A DNA stretch of 41,360 bases from the NCBI GenBank assembly GCA_903901425.1, contig CAIURC010000220.1, forward strand, positions 1 through 41,360, written 5' to 3'. The DNA is from an uncultured Spartobacteria bacterium. GTDB lineage: Bacteria; Verrucomicrobiota; Verrucomicrobiia; Chthoniobacterales; Chthoniobacteraceae. The stretch's first letter is position 1. Each line of letters begins with the position of its first letter. Positions 9,601 through 17,894 of the stretch are shown here, piece after piece. The notes beneath the pieces are model-generated. The model was not told the origin of the DNA. It did no database searches and saw nothing but the letters and a program-made list of their open reading frames with translations. The position numbers were made by a program, and so were the translations under genes.

Positions 9601-10106
9601 CAGGCGTTCGGGGATGAGGAGCTGGATTCTTCCGGGACAAAGACGCTGGCTACGGCCATGGCTGCGATCCCTTCGCGGCGGCCCAGAAAACCCATGCGTT
9701 CATTTGTGGTGGCCTTGATCCCGACCCGGGCAGGGGGAAGGCCCAGCACTTGGCTGATCCGGGTCCGCATGGGGTCCAAGTGCGGTGCGATCTTGGGCGC
9801 CTCGCTCACCAGGGTGACATCCACGTTCACAATCTTTGCGCCCTGATTTGCAAGCACCGCAACCACTCGCGAAAGGATTTCAAGGCTGCTAATCCCACGG
9901 ATGCTTTCATCGGTGTTCGGGAAATGATGGCCAATGTCGCGTTCGCCTACCGCGCCCAAAAGCGCATCTGCGACGGCATGACAGAGCACATCCGCATCAG
10001 AGTGGCCATCAAGGCCGTGCGTGTGCGGTATTTCGACTCCGCCGAGAATGAGTGGGCGGCCTTCCACGAGGCGGTGGACGTCGTAGCCGATGCCAACAAG
10101 GTTCAT
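9600..10106 (-). CDS. ispF: 2-C-methyl-D-erythritol 2,4-cyclodiphosphate synthase
   Basis: A 168-residue enzyme of the non-mevalonate isoprenoid (MEP) pathway; it cyclises CDP-ME 2-phosphate with release of CMP. It shows GIGYDVHRL with the zinc Asp9 and His11, the ILGGVEIPH strand, GLDGHSDADVLCHAVADALL, GERDIGHHFPNTD and the C-terminal KATTNERMGFLGRREGIAA. ATG 10106 is chosen because the protein then starts with the family's usual MxxVGIGYDVH; it also gives a four-base ATGA overlap with the inositol monophosphatase stop. The last residues (ESSSSSPNA) are not conserved. IspD is not next to it, although ispD and ispF are often adjacent. Confidence 0.98.
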   Translation of the reverse strand: MNLVGIGYDVHRLVEGRPLILGGVEIPHTHGLDGHSDADVLCHAVADALLGAVGERDIGHHFPNTDESIRGISSLEILSRVVAVLANQGAKIVNVDVTLVSEAPKIAPHLDPMRTRISQVLGLPPARVGIKATTNERMGFLGRREGIAAMAVASVFVPEESSSSSPNA

Positions 10107-10849
10107 GCTTCCAATTCCAGGACGCCGTTCCATGCGCGCACCGAGATTTTCTGGGGGTTATCCTCGCGGGGAACAGACTGGAAGATTCCGCCGGCGCCCT
10201 CGACGAGGAGTTTGCCTGCGGCGACGTCCCAGAGGCTCACGGCCTGTTCGATGTATGCGTCCAGACGGCCGCAGGCGACATAGGCGAGGTCGAGTGCGGC
10301 GCTCCCCATGAGGCGGCATTTCCGCGCGCGTTGAACGTAGTGCTCGAGCAGGGGCATCCCGGCGTTGATCGTGGCCTTGGTCTTGGAAAATCCGACGGAA
10401 AGAATGGCATCGCTCAGGCGGGTCCGCTGGCTGACCCGCACGGGTTTGCCATTGAGCGTCGTTGGGGAGCCCTTCTCAGCGGCCCAGAGTTCATTGCGCA
10501 TCGGATCGAGGATGACGCCGGCAACAATGTCCTCTCCGTGTTTGAGTGCGATCGAAACACAGAAATGCGGGACGCCGTAGAAGTAGTTGACGGTGCCGTC
10601 GATGGGATCGACGACCCACTGGAAAGGGCTGTCAGCGCAGCCGGCTACACCTTCCTCGCCGAGAATGGCGTGGTCTGGAAACTGGGCGAGGAGTTTCTGA
10701 GTGATGAGATCCTGACTGCGGACATCGAGTTCGAGTTTGATGTCGTGTGCTTCAAAGGCGTTGACGTCCAGTGTGCCGCCGAAATTTTGGCGGAGGAGAT
10801 CGCCGGCGGCGAGTGCGGCTTCAATTGCGGTTTGGAGAGGCGTTTTCAT
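10103..10849 (-). CDS. Inositol monophosphatase family protein (SuhB-like)
   Basis: A 248-residue Mg-dependent phosphatase of the IMPase/FBPase superfamily. The metal site is complete: GEEG (about 64-67), DPIDGTVNYFYGVP (about 81-94) and LWDVAAGKLLVEGAGG near the C-terminus, with RLMGSAALDLAYVACGRLDAY as the usual preceding segment. It hydrolyses inositol-1-phosphate or similar sugar phosphates; in several bacteria SuhB also acts on rRNA transcription, which cannot be judged here. It is the first gene of a packed run leading to ispF and cysS, overlapping ispF by four bases. A strong terminator at 10892-10932 separates it from the histone-like gene upstream, so it should have its own promoter in the roughly 40 bases before 10849. 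Confidence 0.93.
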   Translation of the reverse strand: MKTPLQTAIEAALAAGDLLRQNFGGTLDVNAFEAHDIKLELDVRSQDLITQKLLAQFPDHAILGEEGVAGCADSPFQWVVDPIDGTVNYFYGVPHFCVSIALKHGEDIVAGVILDPMRNELWAAEKGSPTTLNGKPVRVSQRTRLSDAILSVGFSKTKATINAGMPLLEHYVQRARKCRLMGSAALDLAYVACGRLDAYIEQAVSLWDVAAGKLLVEGAGGIFQSVPREDNPQKISVRAWNGVLELEA

Positions 10850-10891
10850 GGAGAATCATTTCCGGTTGGGGACGGCGGGAGGAATAGATAG

Positions 10892-10932
10892 AAAAAGGAA
10901 ATGGGAGGAGAAATGAATTTCTCCTCCCATTT
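10892..10932 (-). terminator. Rho-independent terminator of the histone-like gene
   Basis: A perfect 16-base inverted repeat, AAATGGGAGGAGAAAT (10899-10914) with its complement at 10917-10932 and a two-base centre. On the minus strand it is followed by CC and five T residues. It lies 38 bases after the stop of the histone-like gene, before the inositol monophosphatase gene on the same strand. Confidence 0.8.
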
Positions 10933-10970
10933 GAACTTTCAACGGTCAGGGGACCAGAGCCTGAATCGGA

Positions 10971-11237
10971 TCAGGCCTTCTTTGAAGCGGCCTTCTTGGC
11001 TGCAGGCTTCTTCGCAGCAGCCTTCTTCGCAGCAGCCTTCTTCGGAGCCGCAGCCTTTTTGGGTGCAGCCGCCTTCTTCGGAGCCGCAGCTTTTTTCGGT
11101 GCAGCCGCCTTCTTCGGAGCCGCAGCTTTTTTTGGTGCAGCTGCCTTTTTAGGAGCCGCGGCCTTCTTGGGCGCGGCGGCTTTTTTCGGTGCTGCCTTCT
11201 TCGGTGCTGGCTTTGCGGCAGGTTTCTTAATTGCCAT
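10971..11237 (-). CDS. Histone H1-like Lys/Ala/Pro-rich DNA-binding protein
   Basis: An 88-residue, highly basic protein with almost no residues other than Ala, Lys and Pro. After MAIKKPAAKPAPKK and AAPKK come eight exact AAAPKK units, then AAAKK, AAAKK, PAAKK and AASKK. This composition is that of eukaryotic histone H1 tails and bacterial H1-like proteins, which bind and compact DNA without a fold. The mature function is therefore probably nucleoid condensation or regulation, by family analogy. It has a good ribosome-binding site (AAGGGGGG before ATG 11237), a plausible promoter at 11322-11350 and its own perfect terminator, so it is a single-gene transcript. The repeat number is likely to vary between strains through slippage in the DNA repeat. 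Confidence 0.85.
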   Translation of the reverse strand: MAIKKPAAKPAPKKAAPKKAAAPKKAAAPKKAAAPKKAAAPKKAAAPKKAAAPKKAAAPKKAAAPKKAAAKKAAAKKPAAKKAASKKA

Positions 11238-11321
11238 TGAGTATCCCCCCTTTCGAACCGCAGGAGCGGTCTACAGAAAATTTTCGGAACGGTGACGGAA
11301 GTGGTTCCACGCTGGTCTTTT

Positions 11322-11350
11322 CTCGTAATTACAACACATCGCAACGTCAA
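11322..11350 (-). promoter_or_regulatory. Candidate promoter of the histone-like gene
   Basis: On the minus strand TTGACG (11350-11345) and TACGAG (11327-11322) are 17 bases apart, a sigma-70-like layout about 85 bases before the ATG at 11237. The -10 match is moderate. Confidence 0.4.
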
Positions 11351-11540
11351 CTCTAATTGCGCCGCGGGCCCGCGCTTCATGCTCGAAACATGTCGCACGA
11401 GACGCTGCATCCAATGACTCATGAGCCCGTAGATCCAGCATTCATGCGGGTTTCAAGACGATGCGATCCCGATGTGTGTCTCCTGCGAGGTTGCAAAAAA
11501 ATATTGCGGCTCACATTTGCGGTGTGCACGCGTGCGCGGG

Positions 11541-11576
11541 AAAAAAAGGCACGTGGCCCTCGTTTCATGCGGTGCC
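11541..11576 (-). terminator. Possible weak terminator after coaC
   Basis: On the minus strand GGCAC (11576-11572) pairs with GTGCC (11552-11548), and seven T residues follow (11547-11541). The stem is only five base pairs with a long loop, so this is tentative. Confidence 0.25.
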
Positions 11577-11619
11577 GGAAAAGGCAGGGCACGGAGGCGG
11601 CGGTCCCGGGATCGTCTGT

Positions 11620-12192
11620 TTAAGCGGATTCCGGGACGATGCCACGGTTTCCGAGTCGTTCGGAAACGCGCGCTGCGATTACCTGCGGATCGCAGAGGCG
11701 GCCTGCACCTTCGTATCCGCACGCGAGCATTCCGGAGTCCGGGCCGATGAATTCTGCGCCGCGTTCCTTGAGGATTGCCGTGTTGTGTTGTGTGGCAGGA
11801 TGCGACCACATCTTCCCGTTCATCGCGGGTGCGATGAGGAGTGGCGCGCGGCAGGCCAGAGCGATTTCGGTGAGGGGATGTGAAGCCATCCCATGGGCGA
11901 GTTCTGCGAGAATGTTGGCTGAGGCTGGCGCGATGAGCAGGAGGTCCGCGCGGTCAGCAAGCTCGATGTGCGCCGGCTTCCATTCGCTCGTCTCTGAGAA
12001 ACTGGAGAGCAACACCGGATTTCTGGAGAGGCACTGGAAGGTGAGCGGGGTGATGAACTGCTGCGCGCTCCGGGTCATGATCACGTGCACCTCGCAGGGC
12101 ATCCGGACAAGGAGGCCGACCAGTTCGGCGGCCTTGTAGGCTGCAATCGAACCGGTCACGCCGAGGAGAACGCAGGGTGGGCGGGGGCTCAC
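11620..12192 (-). CDS. coaC: Phosphopantothenoylcysteine decarboxylase, stand-alone CoaC type
   Basis: A 190-residue flavoprotein of the HFCD family; it decarboxylates 4'-phosphopantothenoylcysteine in coenzyme A synthesis. Visible motifs: the N-terminal FMN site LLGVTGSIAAYKAAELVG; the active-site His in KPAHIELADRADLLLIAPAS; the PAMNGKMWSHPATQHN signature; and the Cys-containing substrate clamp SGMLACGYEGAGR. In most bacteria this domain is fused to the CoaB synthetase; here the protein ends after the CoaC part, so CoaB must be encoded elsewhere. The start is GTG 12192, which overlaps the gmk stop as GTGA and puts the first beta strand at the N-terminus; a longer frame to 12303 would lie inside gmk. 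It is the last gene of the trpB-yicC-gmk-coaC run. Confidence 0.88.
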   Translation of the reverse strand: MSPRPPCVLLGVTGSIAAYKAAELVGLLVRMPCEVHVIMTRSAQQFITPLTFQCLSRNPVLLSSFSETSEWKPAHIELADRADLLLIAPASANILAELAHGMASHPLTEIALACRAPLLIAPAMNGKMWSHPATQHNTAILKERGAEFIGPDSGMLACGYEGAGRLCDPQVIAARVSERLGNRGIVPESA

Positions 12193-12821
12193 AGGATGCG
12201 TTGGTTGCGGGAACGCAGGCGTTCCGCCCGCATGATGGCGCGGAAGTTGGTTGCGTCCTCCTCTGGAAGACCGCTGATGATCCGGTAGGCGTAGCGAGGC
12301 CATGCCTCCATTTCCGCGGCTGCGTTCCGGAGACGGAGCGCCATTTGCTCGGGTGACTCCGTGCCGCGCTTCTGAAGCCTGTGCTGCAGCGTCGCCATGC
12401 TGTCTGGCATGAGGAACACGTCCACCAAGGCGTCCCGGATTGGCCCCTGTTCGTTCCGGATCCTTTCAGCTCCCTGGACGTCGATGTCGAGCAGCACATC
12501 AGTGCCAGCTTCAATTTTTTCAAGCACGGCACTGCGGAGGGTGCCGTACTGGTTGCCGTGCACGAGCGCGTGCTCCAAGAAATCCCCGGCGGCGAGGTGA
12601 CTTTCAAACTCCGCCCGGGTTAGGAAATGGTAGTCGCGTCCGTTCACCTCACCGGGCCTCGGCTCGCGCGTGGTGCAGGACACTGAGTACTCAAAATCCG
12701 GCTCGTTTTGGAGAAGGCGGAGCAACGTGCTTTTGCCCGCACCAGAAGGGGCAGAGAGCACAAACAGGATTCCCCTTCTTCTGGTTGTTCCTGGGTGCGG
12801 AGCGGGCGCCGTCGCGTTCAT
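12189..12821 (-). CDS. gmk: Guanylate kinase
   Basis: A 210-residue kinase that phosphorylates GMP to GDP with ATP. It has the P-loop LSAPSGAGKSTLLR, the GMP-binding SVSCTTREPRPGEVNGRDYH, the segment HGNQYGTLRSAVLEKIEAGT and the Walker B-like VLLDIDVQGAERIR. The lid follows in KRGTESPEQMALRLRNA. ATG 12821 forms a TGATG junction with the yicC stop; a GTG one codon earlier is also possible. The yicC-gmk pair is a common bacterial arrangement, and coaC follows with a GTGA overlap. Confidence 0.97.
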   Translation of the reverse strand: MNATAPAPHPGTTRRRGILFVLSAPSGAGKSTLLRLLQNEPDFEYSVSCTTREPRPGEVNGRDYHFLTRAEFESHLAAGDFLEHALVHGNQYGTLRSAVLEKIEAGTDVLLDIDVQGAERIRNEQGPIRDALVDVFLMPDSMATLQHRLQKRGTESPEQMALRLRNAAAEMEAWPRYAYRIISGLPEEDATNFRAIMRAERLRSRNQRIL

Positions 12822-13696
12822 CACTCGATGTTCTGGACCTGTTCCCGGATTTTTTCCATCTCGGCCTTGCAGGTGACCGTGAGGTGCGAGATTTCAGCGT
12901 CATTGGCCTTGGCGCCCAGCGTGTTGAATTCGCGGGCGATTTCCTGGGTGAGAAAATCGAGGGTTCGTCCCACGGGCTCCATCTTTTGGAGGAGGAGCGT
13001 GAACTGGCTGAAATGGCTGTTGAGCCGGGTGAGTTCCTCTGAAAAATCGGAGCGTTCGGCAAAAAGGACGACCTCGCGTGCGAGCCTTTCATCGTCGATT
13101 GGCAGTTCGATCCCGGCTTTCCGGATCCGGTCGATAAGATTCTCCCGGTAGCGCGTGGTTACCCCGGGCTGGAGTGCGGCGATGCGGTCTACGGCGGAGC
13201 GGACCAAGGCGAGTCTGGCGCGGAGGTCGCTGGCAAGGTGTGCGCCCTCCTTGGCGCGCATGGCAAGGAGCTGTTGGAGGGCATGGTGCAGCGCATCCCG
13301 GAGGACGGGCCAGGTTTCCTCCGGATCCAGAACGCCCTCCGGGGAGCGCAGGACGCCCGGTACGCGCAGAATCGAGTCAATGCTGAGGGTGTCGGGAAGC
13401 CCGAGTTCGTTCTGGAGCGCGCGCAGTTGGGCGCAGCACGAGCGGGCCAGATCCGTGTCGATTCCCAGCAGAGGAGGCGCGCCCTCGCCCCGTTCCACGC
13501 TGATTGCGACCTGAATCCTCCCGCGTGACAGCTGGGAAAGGATGAGTTCCCGGATTCCTGGTTCAAGGGACGCCAGTTCCCGGGGGAGGTTGACCACGAC
13601 CTCGTTCTGTTTCCGGTTGACCGAATGCAGTTCGACGGTGAGACGGCTGCCCCGGAGGACGCCTTCGCCGCGCCCATGGCCGGTCATGCTTTTCAT
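12821..13696 (-). CDS. yicC: YicC/YloC family endoribonuclease
   Basis: A 291-residue member of the YicC family, whose members act as endoribonucleases in RNA decay. The family start is clear: [20 protein letters not shown], then [20 protein letters not shown]. The C-terminal signature [20 protein letters not shown], then [20 protein letters not shown], is also complete. Length is normal. ATG 13696 overlaps the trpB stop as ATGA; the ATG three codons later is inside the conserved MTGHG. It is followed directly by gmk, as in many bacteria. Confidence 0.95.
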   Translation of the reverse strand: MKSMTGHGRGEGVLRGSRLTVELHSVNRKQNEVVVNLPRELASLEPGIRELILSQLSRGRIQVAISVERGEGAPPLLGIDTDLARSCCAQLRALQNELGLPDTLSIDSILRVPGVLRSPEGVLDPEETWPVLRDALHHALQQLLAMRAKEGAHLASDLRARLALVRSAVDRIAALQPGVTTRYRENLIDRIRKAGIELPIDDERLAREVVLFAERSDFSEELTRLNSHFSQFTLLLQKMEPVGRTLDFLTQEIAREFNTLGAKANDAEISHLTVTCKAEMEKIREQVQNIE

Positions 13697-14901
13697 GGAC
13701 GCGGATTCTGGAGGAGGATTTCGGCGGCCTGCGCCACGTCCTTGTCGCCGCGCCCGGAGAGGTTGGCGATAAGGATCTGGTCCTTGGAGAGTGTGGGGGC
13801 GTGCTTGAGGATCCCCGCGATGGCATGGGCGGATTCGAGTGCGGGAATGATGCCCTCGGTCTGGGAGAGGCGCTGGAAAGCGTCCAGAGCGTCATCGTCG
13901 GTGGCGAAGTCGTATCCGATGCGGCCGAGGTCACGGAGATAGGCGTGTTCGGGTCCAATGGCGGCGTAGTCGAGCCCTGCGGAAACGGAATGGGTGAGCT
14001 GGATCTGCCCGTCCTCATCGGCGAGCAGATAGGTTTTTGTCCCCTGAAGAACGCCGAGTTTGCCGCCCTGGAAGCGGGCGGCATGGTCCCCGAGGCGGAT
14101 GCCGCGGCCGCCGGCTTCGATGCCGATCATGCGGACGGATTCATCGTTGAGGAAGGGCCAGAACAATCCGATGGCGTTGCTGCCGCCGCCGACACAGGCA
14201 AGGAGAAGATCGGGCAGCCTGCCTTCGATCTGGAGAATCTGGCTGCGGGCCTCGTCGCCGATGACGCGGTGAAAGTCGCGGACCATCATCGGGTACGGGT
14301 GCGAGCCGAGGGCGGATCCGAGAATGTAATGGGTATGGCGGACATGGGTGACCCAGTCGCGCATGGCTTCGTTGATGGCTTCCTTGAGTGTGGCCTGGCC
14401 TGCGGTGACCGGGACGACCTTGGCTCCGAGGAAACGCATCCGGGCGACGTTGAGGGCCTGGCGTTCCATGTCCACGGCGCCCATGTAAATCACGCATTCG
14501 AGTCCTGCGCGGGCGGCGACGGTGGCGGTGGCCACGCCGTGCTGGCCGGCGCCGGTTTCTGCGATGATGCGCGTTTTGCCCATGCGCTGTGCGAGCAGGA
14601 TCTGTCCAAGCGCGTTGTTGATCTTGTGGGCGCCGGTGTGGAGAAGGTCCTCGCGCTTGAGGTAGATCTTCGCGCCGCCGAGTTGCTGGGTGAGGCGCTC
14701 GGCGTAGTACAACGGGGTGGGCCGGCCGGCGAAGTCCTTGAGCGTCTTGGCGAGTTGGGCTTGGAAAACCGGGTCGCGTCGCGCGGCCTCGTACTCCGCG
14801 GCCAGTTCGTTGAGGGCCGTCATGAGGGTTTCAGGGACAAACATCCCGCCATAGGGACCGAAATGCCCATGTGAATCCGGCAACGCCGCAAGGTCGATCA
14901 T
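13693..14901 (-). CDS. trpB: Tryptophan synthase beta chain
   Basis: A 402-residue PLP enzyme that joins indole and serine to give tryptophan. It begins with the family's [20 protein letters not shown] and contains the PLP lysine in [40 protein letters not shown], the COMM-domain region [20 protein letters not shown], the phosphate-binding [10 protein letters not shown], and [10 protein letters not shown] near the C-terminus. ATG 14901 gives the expected length; the frame stays open for another 150 bases without family resemblance. No trpA follows. Instead the stop overlaps yicC, so trpB heads a run with RNA decay, GMP kinase and CoA genes. The bases before the start (CTCTTCCTCCT on the coding strand) are not a Shine-Dalgarno site. 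Confidence 0.97.
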   Translation of the reverse strand: MIDLAALPDSHGHFGPYGGMFVPETLMTALNELAAEYEAARRDPVFQAQLAKTLKDFAGRPTPLYYAERLTQQLGGAKIYLKREDLLHTGAHKINNALGQILLAQRMGKTRIIAETGAGQHGVATATVAARAGLECVIYMGAVDMERQALNVARMRFLGAKVVPVTAGQATLKEAINEAMRDWVTHVRHTHYILGSALGSHPYPMMVRDFHRVIGDEARSQILQIEGRLPDLLLACVGGGSNAIGLFWPFLNDESVRMIGIEAGGRGIRLGDHAARFQGGKLGVLQGTKTYLLADEDGQIQLTHSVSAGLDYAAIGPEHAYLRDLGRIGYDFATDDDALDAFQRLSQTEGIIPALESAHAIAGILKHAPTLSKDQILIANLSGRGDKDVAQAAEILLQNPRP

Positions 14902-15116
14902 AGGAGGAAGAGAGTACGGCGCGGTTGTGCGGGGTGCAAAGGTTTTCCCGGCGGGCGGTTTGGGTGTGAGCGGGCAGGGGAGGTGGAGGATTCCAGCGCC
15001 GGCGCACCTGCGGGGATGGGTGTTGAAAAATTCTGGAGAAATCGTGTCCAAGAACGCGCATTCAGGACTTCACTGGTTGAAACTGAACTGTCCCGCCTTT
15101 CTTCCTGACCCCCCCC

Positions 15117-16769
15117 ATGAAAACCCTACCGAGACTGCTGAACCTTCTTCTGTTTTTGAGCGCGAACGCCATGGTCCTGGCGGAACCGGTCTACGACGTG
15201 GTGGTGTACGGTGCGACTTCCGCCGGTGTGATTGCAGCCGTGCAGGCCAAAAAGCTGGGAAACAGCGTGGTGCTGGTGGGACCGGACAAGCATTTGGGCG
15301 GGCTCTCCAGTGGCGGGTTGGGATTCACAGACACCGGCAACAAGGCGGTGATTGGCGGTCTGGCCCGGGATTTTTACCACCGGATCTGGGTGGAGTATCA
15401 GAGGCCGGAGACCTGGAAGTTCCAGAGCCGCGAATCGTACGGGAACAAGGGCCAGGGGACTCCGGCGATGGACGGTGAGAACCGGACGATGTGGATTTTT
15501 GAGCCGCGAGTCGCGGAGAAGGTTTTTGAGGATTACGTGAAAGAGAACGGGATTGAGGTGTGGCGGGACGAGTGGCTGGATCGGAAGGCTGGGGTGCGCA
15601 AGGAGGGCGGTGCAGTGGTGGAAATCGGGATGCTTTCCGGAAAGCGAGTGGCGGGGAAAATGTTCATTGATGCGACGTACGAGGGGGACCTGCTTGCCGC
15701 AGCGGGTGTGTCGTACCATGTGGGAAGGGAAAGCCAGCAGGTGTACGGCGAGAAATGGAACGGGGTGCAGGTGGGGGTGCTGCATCACGGGCATCACTTT
15801 GGGAAATTGCAGATCAGCCCGTACCGGGTACCCGGTGACCCCTCCAGCGGGGTGCTTCCGCGCATCAGTACGGAGCCTCCGGGCGAGTACGGGGCAGGCG
15901 ACAAGCGGGTCCAAGCGTACTGTTACCGGTTCTGTGCCACCACGGCACTGGAAAACCGGGTGCCTTTCCCGAAGCCCGAAGGGTACGATGCAGGGCAGTA
16001 TGAGTTGTTGCTCCGGGTTTTCGCGGCAGGGTGGAACGAGACTTTCCGGAAGTTCGATCCGGTGCCGAACCACAAGACGGACACCAACAATCATGGGCCG
16101 TTCAGCTTCGACAATATCGGGATGAACTACGATTATCCGGAGGCAACCTACGAGCGGCGGCGCGAGATCTTGAGCGAGCACCGGACCTACCAGCAGGGGC
16201 TTCTGTACTTCCTGGCCAACGACCCGCGGGTACCGGCGGACATCCGGGAGAAAGCTTCGAGCTACGGGCTGCCGAAGGACGAGTTCATGGACAACGGGCA
16301 CTGGCCGCACCAGATCTATGTCCGGGAAGCGCGTCGGATGGTGGGTTTGCATGTGATGACCGAGCACGAGTTGCTCAAGACTCGGCCAACGCCAGATCCG
16401 GTGGGGATGGGGAGTTACACGATCGACTCGCACAACACCCAGCGGTACATCACGCCGGAAGGGTACGTGCAGAACGAGGGCGACATCGGGGTGCACGTCA
16501 CCCCGTACACAATTTCTTACGGGTCGCTGGTTCCCAAGAAAGGGGAGGTCCGCAACCTGTTTGCTCCGGTCTGCGTGAGCAGTTCCCACATCGCGTACGG
16601 CAGCATCCGGATGGAGCCCGTGTTCATGATTCTAGGGCAGAGCGCCGCCACCGCGGCTTCCTTGGCCATCCGCCATGGCGTTGCCGTGCAGGACGTTCCG
16701 TACGCTGAACTGCGGTCCCGGTTGCTCGCCGACGGGCAGGTGCTGGAGTATTCCGGCAAGCCTCATTGA
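15117..16769 (+). CDS. Secreted FAD-dependent oxidoreductase
   Basis: A 550-residue protein with an N-terminal signal peptide (about residues 1-22, MKTLPRLLNLLLFLSANAMV then LAEP). The FAD Rossmann motif follows at once: YDVVVYGATSAGVIAAVQAK, and then KHLGGLSSGGLGFTDTGN. The closing part includes GSIRMEPVFMILGQSAATAA, the second FAD-contact region. This is the FAD_oxidored group (PF12831-like), common in Verrucomicrobia, Planctomycetes and Bacteroidetes, often next to polysaccharide-degrading genes; substrates are mostly unknown. Export with a tightly bound FAD would normally argue for Tat, but the signal has no twin Arg. It stands alone, divergent from trpB, with a 215-base gap holding both promoters. 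No Shine-Dalgarno site is visible before ATG 15117. Confidence 0.82.
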   Translation: MKTLPRLLNLLLFLSANAMVLAEPVYDVVVYGATSAGVIAAVQAKKLGNSVVLVGPDKHLGGLSSGGLGFTDTGNKAVIGGLARDFYHRIWVEYQRPETWKFQSRESYGNKGQGTPAMDGENRTMWIFEPRVAEKVFEDYVKENGIEVWRDEWLDRKAGVRKEGGAVVEIGMLSGKRVAGKMFIDATYEGDLLAAAGVSYHVGRESQQVYGEKWNGVQVGVLHHGHHFGKLQISPYRVPGDPSSGVLPRISTEPPGEYGAGDKRVQAYCYRFCATTALENRVPFPKPEGYDAGQYELLLRVFAAGWNETFRKFDPVPNHKTDTNNHGPFSFDNIGMNYDYPEATYERRREILSEHRTYQQGLLYFLANDPRVPADIREKASSYGLPKDEFMDNGHWPHQIYVREARRMVGLHVMTEHELLKTRPTPDPVGMGSYTIDSHNTQRYITPEGYVQNEGDIGVHVTPYTISYGSLVPKKGEVRNLFAPVCVSSSHIAYGSIRMEPVFMILGQSAATAASLAIRHGVAVQDVPYAELRSRLLADGQVLEYSGKPH

Positions 16770-16778
16770 AGAGCCGGC

Positions 16779-17234
16779 TTAAACCAGCCACGGTTCCGGG
16801 AGCTGGAATGCGTCTTCCACCACCGAGATTGAGGGCTGGCGGGGATCTGTCACCACTTCCACAATGTCGAACCGGAACAGCACCGAAGGATGCTGCAGCA
16901 TCCGCAGCCAGGCCAGCGCGCCCCTCGCAATGAGGCGCTGCTTGCGCGGGTTCACTGCGGATGCGGGCCGTCCATGGAGCAGGGTCCGACGTGTCTTGAC
17001 CTCGACGAAAACCAGCACGGCCCCATGCCGGCAGACAAGGTCCACTTCACCCCCGTGCGGGGCCCGGAAGTTCCGGTAAAGAACCTTGTACCCGATTTTG
17101 CGGAGGTGGCGGGCGGCCACATCTTCCCCGAACTGGCCCAGGGTGCGGTTCTCAGGCCTGCGTGCCGTCCGCAAACGGAAAAACCGCCTGCTGCACCGGG
17201 AGAAAAGAGCGGCGATGAATGGGAGAGGGTCCAT
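16779..17234 (-). CDS. yraN: YraN/UPF0102 nuclease-like protein
   Basis: A 151-residue protein of the UPF0102 (YraN) family with a restriction-endonuclease-like fold. The signatures are LGQFGEDVAARHLRKIGYKV, YRNFRAPHGGEVDLVCRHG and VLVFVEVKTRR, giving the GEVDLV Asp and the EVK residues of the PD-(D/E)XK core. Its cellular role is not established. The N-terminal 30 residues (Arg-rich) are not conserved and overlap the 3' end of rnhB by 83 bases; translation may start later in that stretch from a non-ATG codon. The rnhB-yraN order is common in bacteria. The stop lies 9 bases from the end of the convergent oxidoreductase gene. Confidence 0.9.
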   Translation of the reverse strand: MDPLPFIAALFSRCSRRFFRLRTARRPENRTLGQFGEDVAARHLRKIGYKVLYRNFRAPHGGEVDLVCRHGAVLVFVEVKTRRTLLHGRPASAVNPRKQRLIARGALAWLRMLQHPSVLFRFDIVEVVTDPRQPSISVVEDAFQLPEPWLV

Positions 17235-17787
17235 GTACCCTCAATCGTTCCAGATGCAGGGCGGTGCCGTATCCCTTGTGACGGCTGAACTCGTAGCCGG
17301 GGTGGACGCCGTCCATTTCTTGCATCAGGCGGTCCCGGGCGACTTTGGCGAGGATGGAGGCGGCGGCGATGCTGAAGCTTTTCTGGTCGCCCCGGACTAG
17401 GGCGGTGTGGGGGCAGGGGAAATCCGGTACGGGCAGGCCGTCAATGAGCGCGTGGGCGGGTGCGGGGGAGAGTGCGAGATAAGCGCGCCGCATGGCTTCA
17501 TGGGTGGCACGGAGGATGTTGATCCGGTCGATCTCCTCCGGTTCGGCGGCTGCAATCGCCCACCGGATATCCGTCCGGGCGGTGAGTTCCTCGTAGAGTC
17601 GGTCCCGCTGGCGGGCAGTGAGTTGTTTGGAATCGCGGAGAACGGGATGCGAGAACTCTGGCGGCAGGATGACAGCCGCGGCAAGCACCGGACCTGCCAA
17701 GGGGCCGCGCCCGGCTTCGTCGATCCCCGCAACGGGATGAAATCCTTGGGCGTGGAGCAGGGACTCGTTCTGGAAGGAGCAGGACAT
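17152..17787 (-). CDS. rnhB: Ribonuclease HII
   Basis: A 211-residue enzyme that cuts RNA in RNA/DNA hybrids and removes single misincorporated ribonucleotides. Motifs: VAGIDEAGRGPLAGPVLAAA with the catalytic Asp-Glu pair, LRDSKQLTARQRDRLYEEL, ALIDGLPVPDFPCP with the third Asp, and KSFSIAAASILAKVARDRLM. HPGYEFSRHKGYGTALHLER closes the family pattern. ATG 17787 is chosen because the frame up to 17853 adds a Pro-rich stretch overlapping the rplS terminator. It lies downstream of rplS on the same strand, the usual rplS-rnhB-yraN order, with a candidate terminator between. Confidence 0.96.
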   Translation of the reverse strand: MSCSFQNESLLHAQGFHPVAGIDEAGRGPLAGPVLAAAVILPPEFSHPVLRDSKQLTARQRDRLYEELTARTDIRWAIAAAEPEEIDRINILRATHEAMRRAYLALSPAPAHALIDGLPVPDFPCPHTALVRGDQKSFSIAAASILAKVARDRLMQEMDGVHPGYEFSRHKGYGTALHLERLRVHGPSPIHRRSFLPVQQAVFPFADGTQA

Positions 17788-17812
17788 CGAACGGGGGGGG
17801 AGTGGCGGGCAG

Positions 17813-17851
17813 AAAACGCGACTGCCTCCAGGCGCGGGCCGGGAGGCAGTC
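17813..17851 (-). terminator. Terminator after rplS
   Basis: A ten-base inverted repeat, GACTGCCTCC (17820-17829) with GGAGGCAGTC (17842-17851), followed on the minus strand by GCG and four T residues. It lies 43 bases after the rplS stop and before rnhB, so it may attenuate transcription between them. Confidence 0.55.
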
Positions 17852-17894
17852 AAATCAGCGTGCCCCTCTGTGACAGGGGCCGGGTTGAGAAGTT

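Larger units (their letters stand above)
11238..11619. other. Intergenic stretch upstream of the histone-like gene
   Basis: No supported gene on either strand. It holds the leader and candidate promoter of the histone-like gene (minus strand) and, nearer 11620, the 3' end of coaC with a possible weak terminator. No omega-subunit gene (rpoZ), often found beside gmk and coaBC, is visible here. Confidence 0.5.

Noticed and set aside
10971-11237. Repeated units resembling a CRISPR array
   Set aside because: The period is short (18 bases) with no spacers; it is the codon repeat of the AAAPKK protein.
15126-16589. 487-codon antisense frame over the FAD oxidoreductase
   Set aside because: Shadow frame: no motif, and the forward frame has a signal peptide and FAD motifs.
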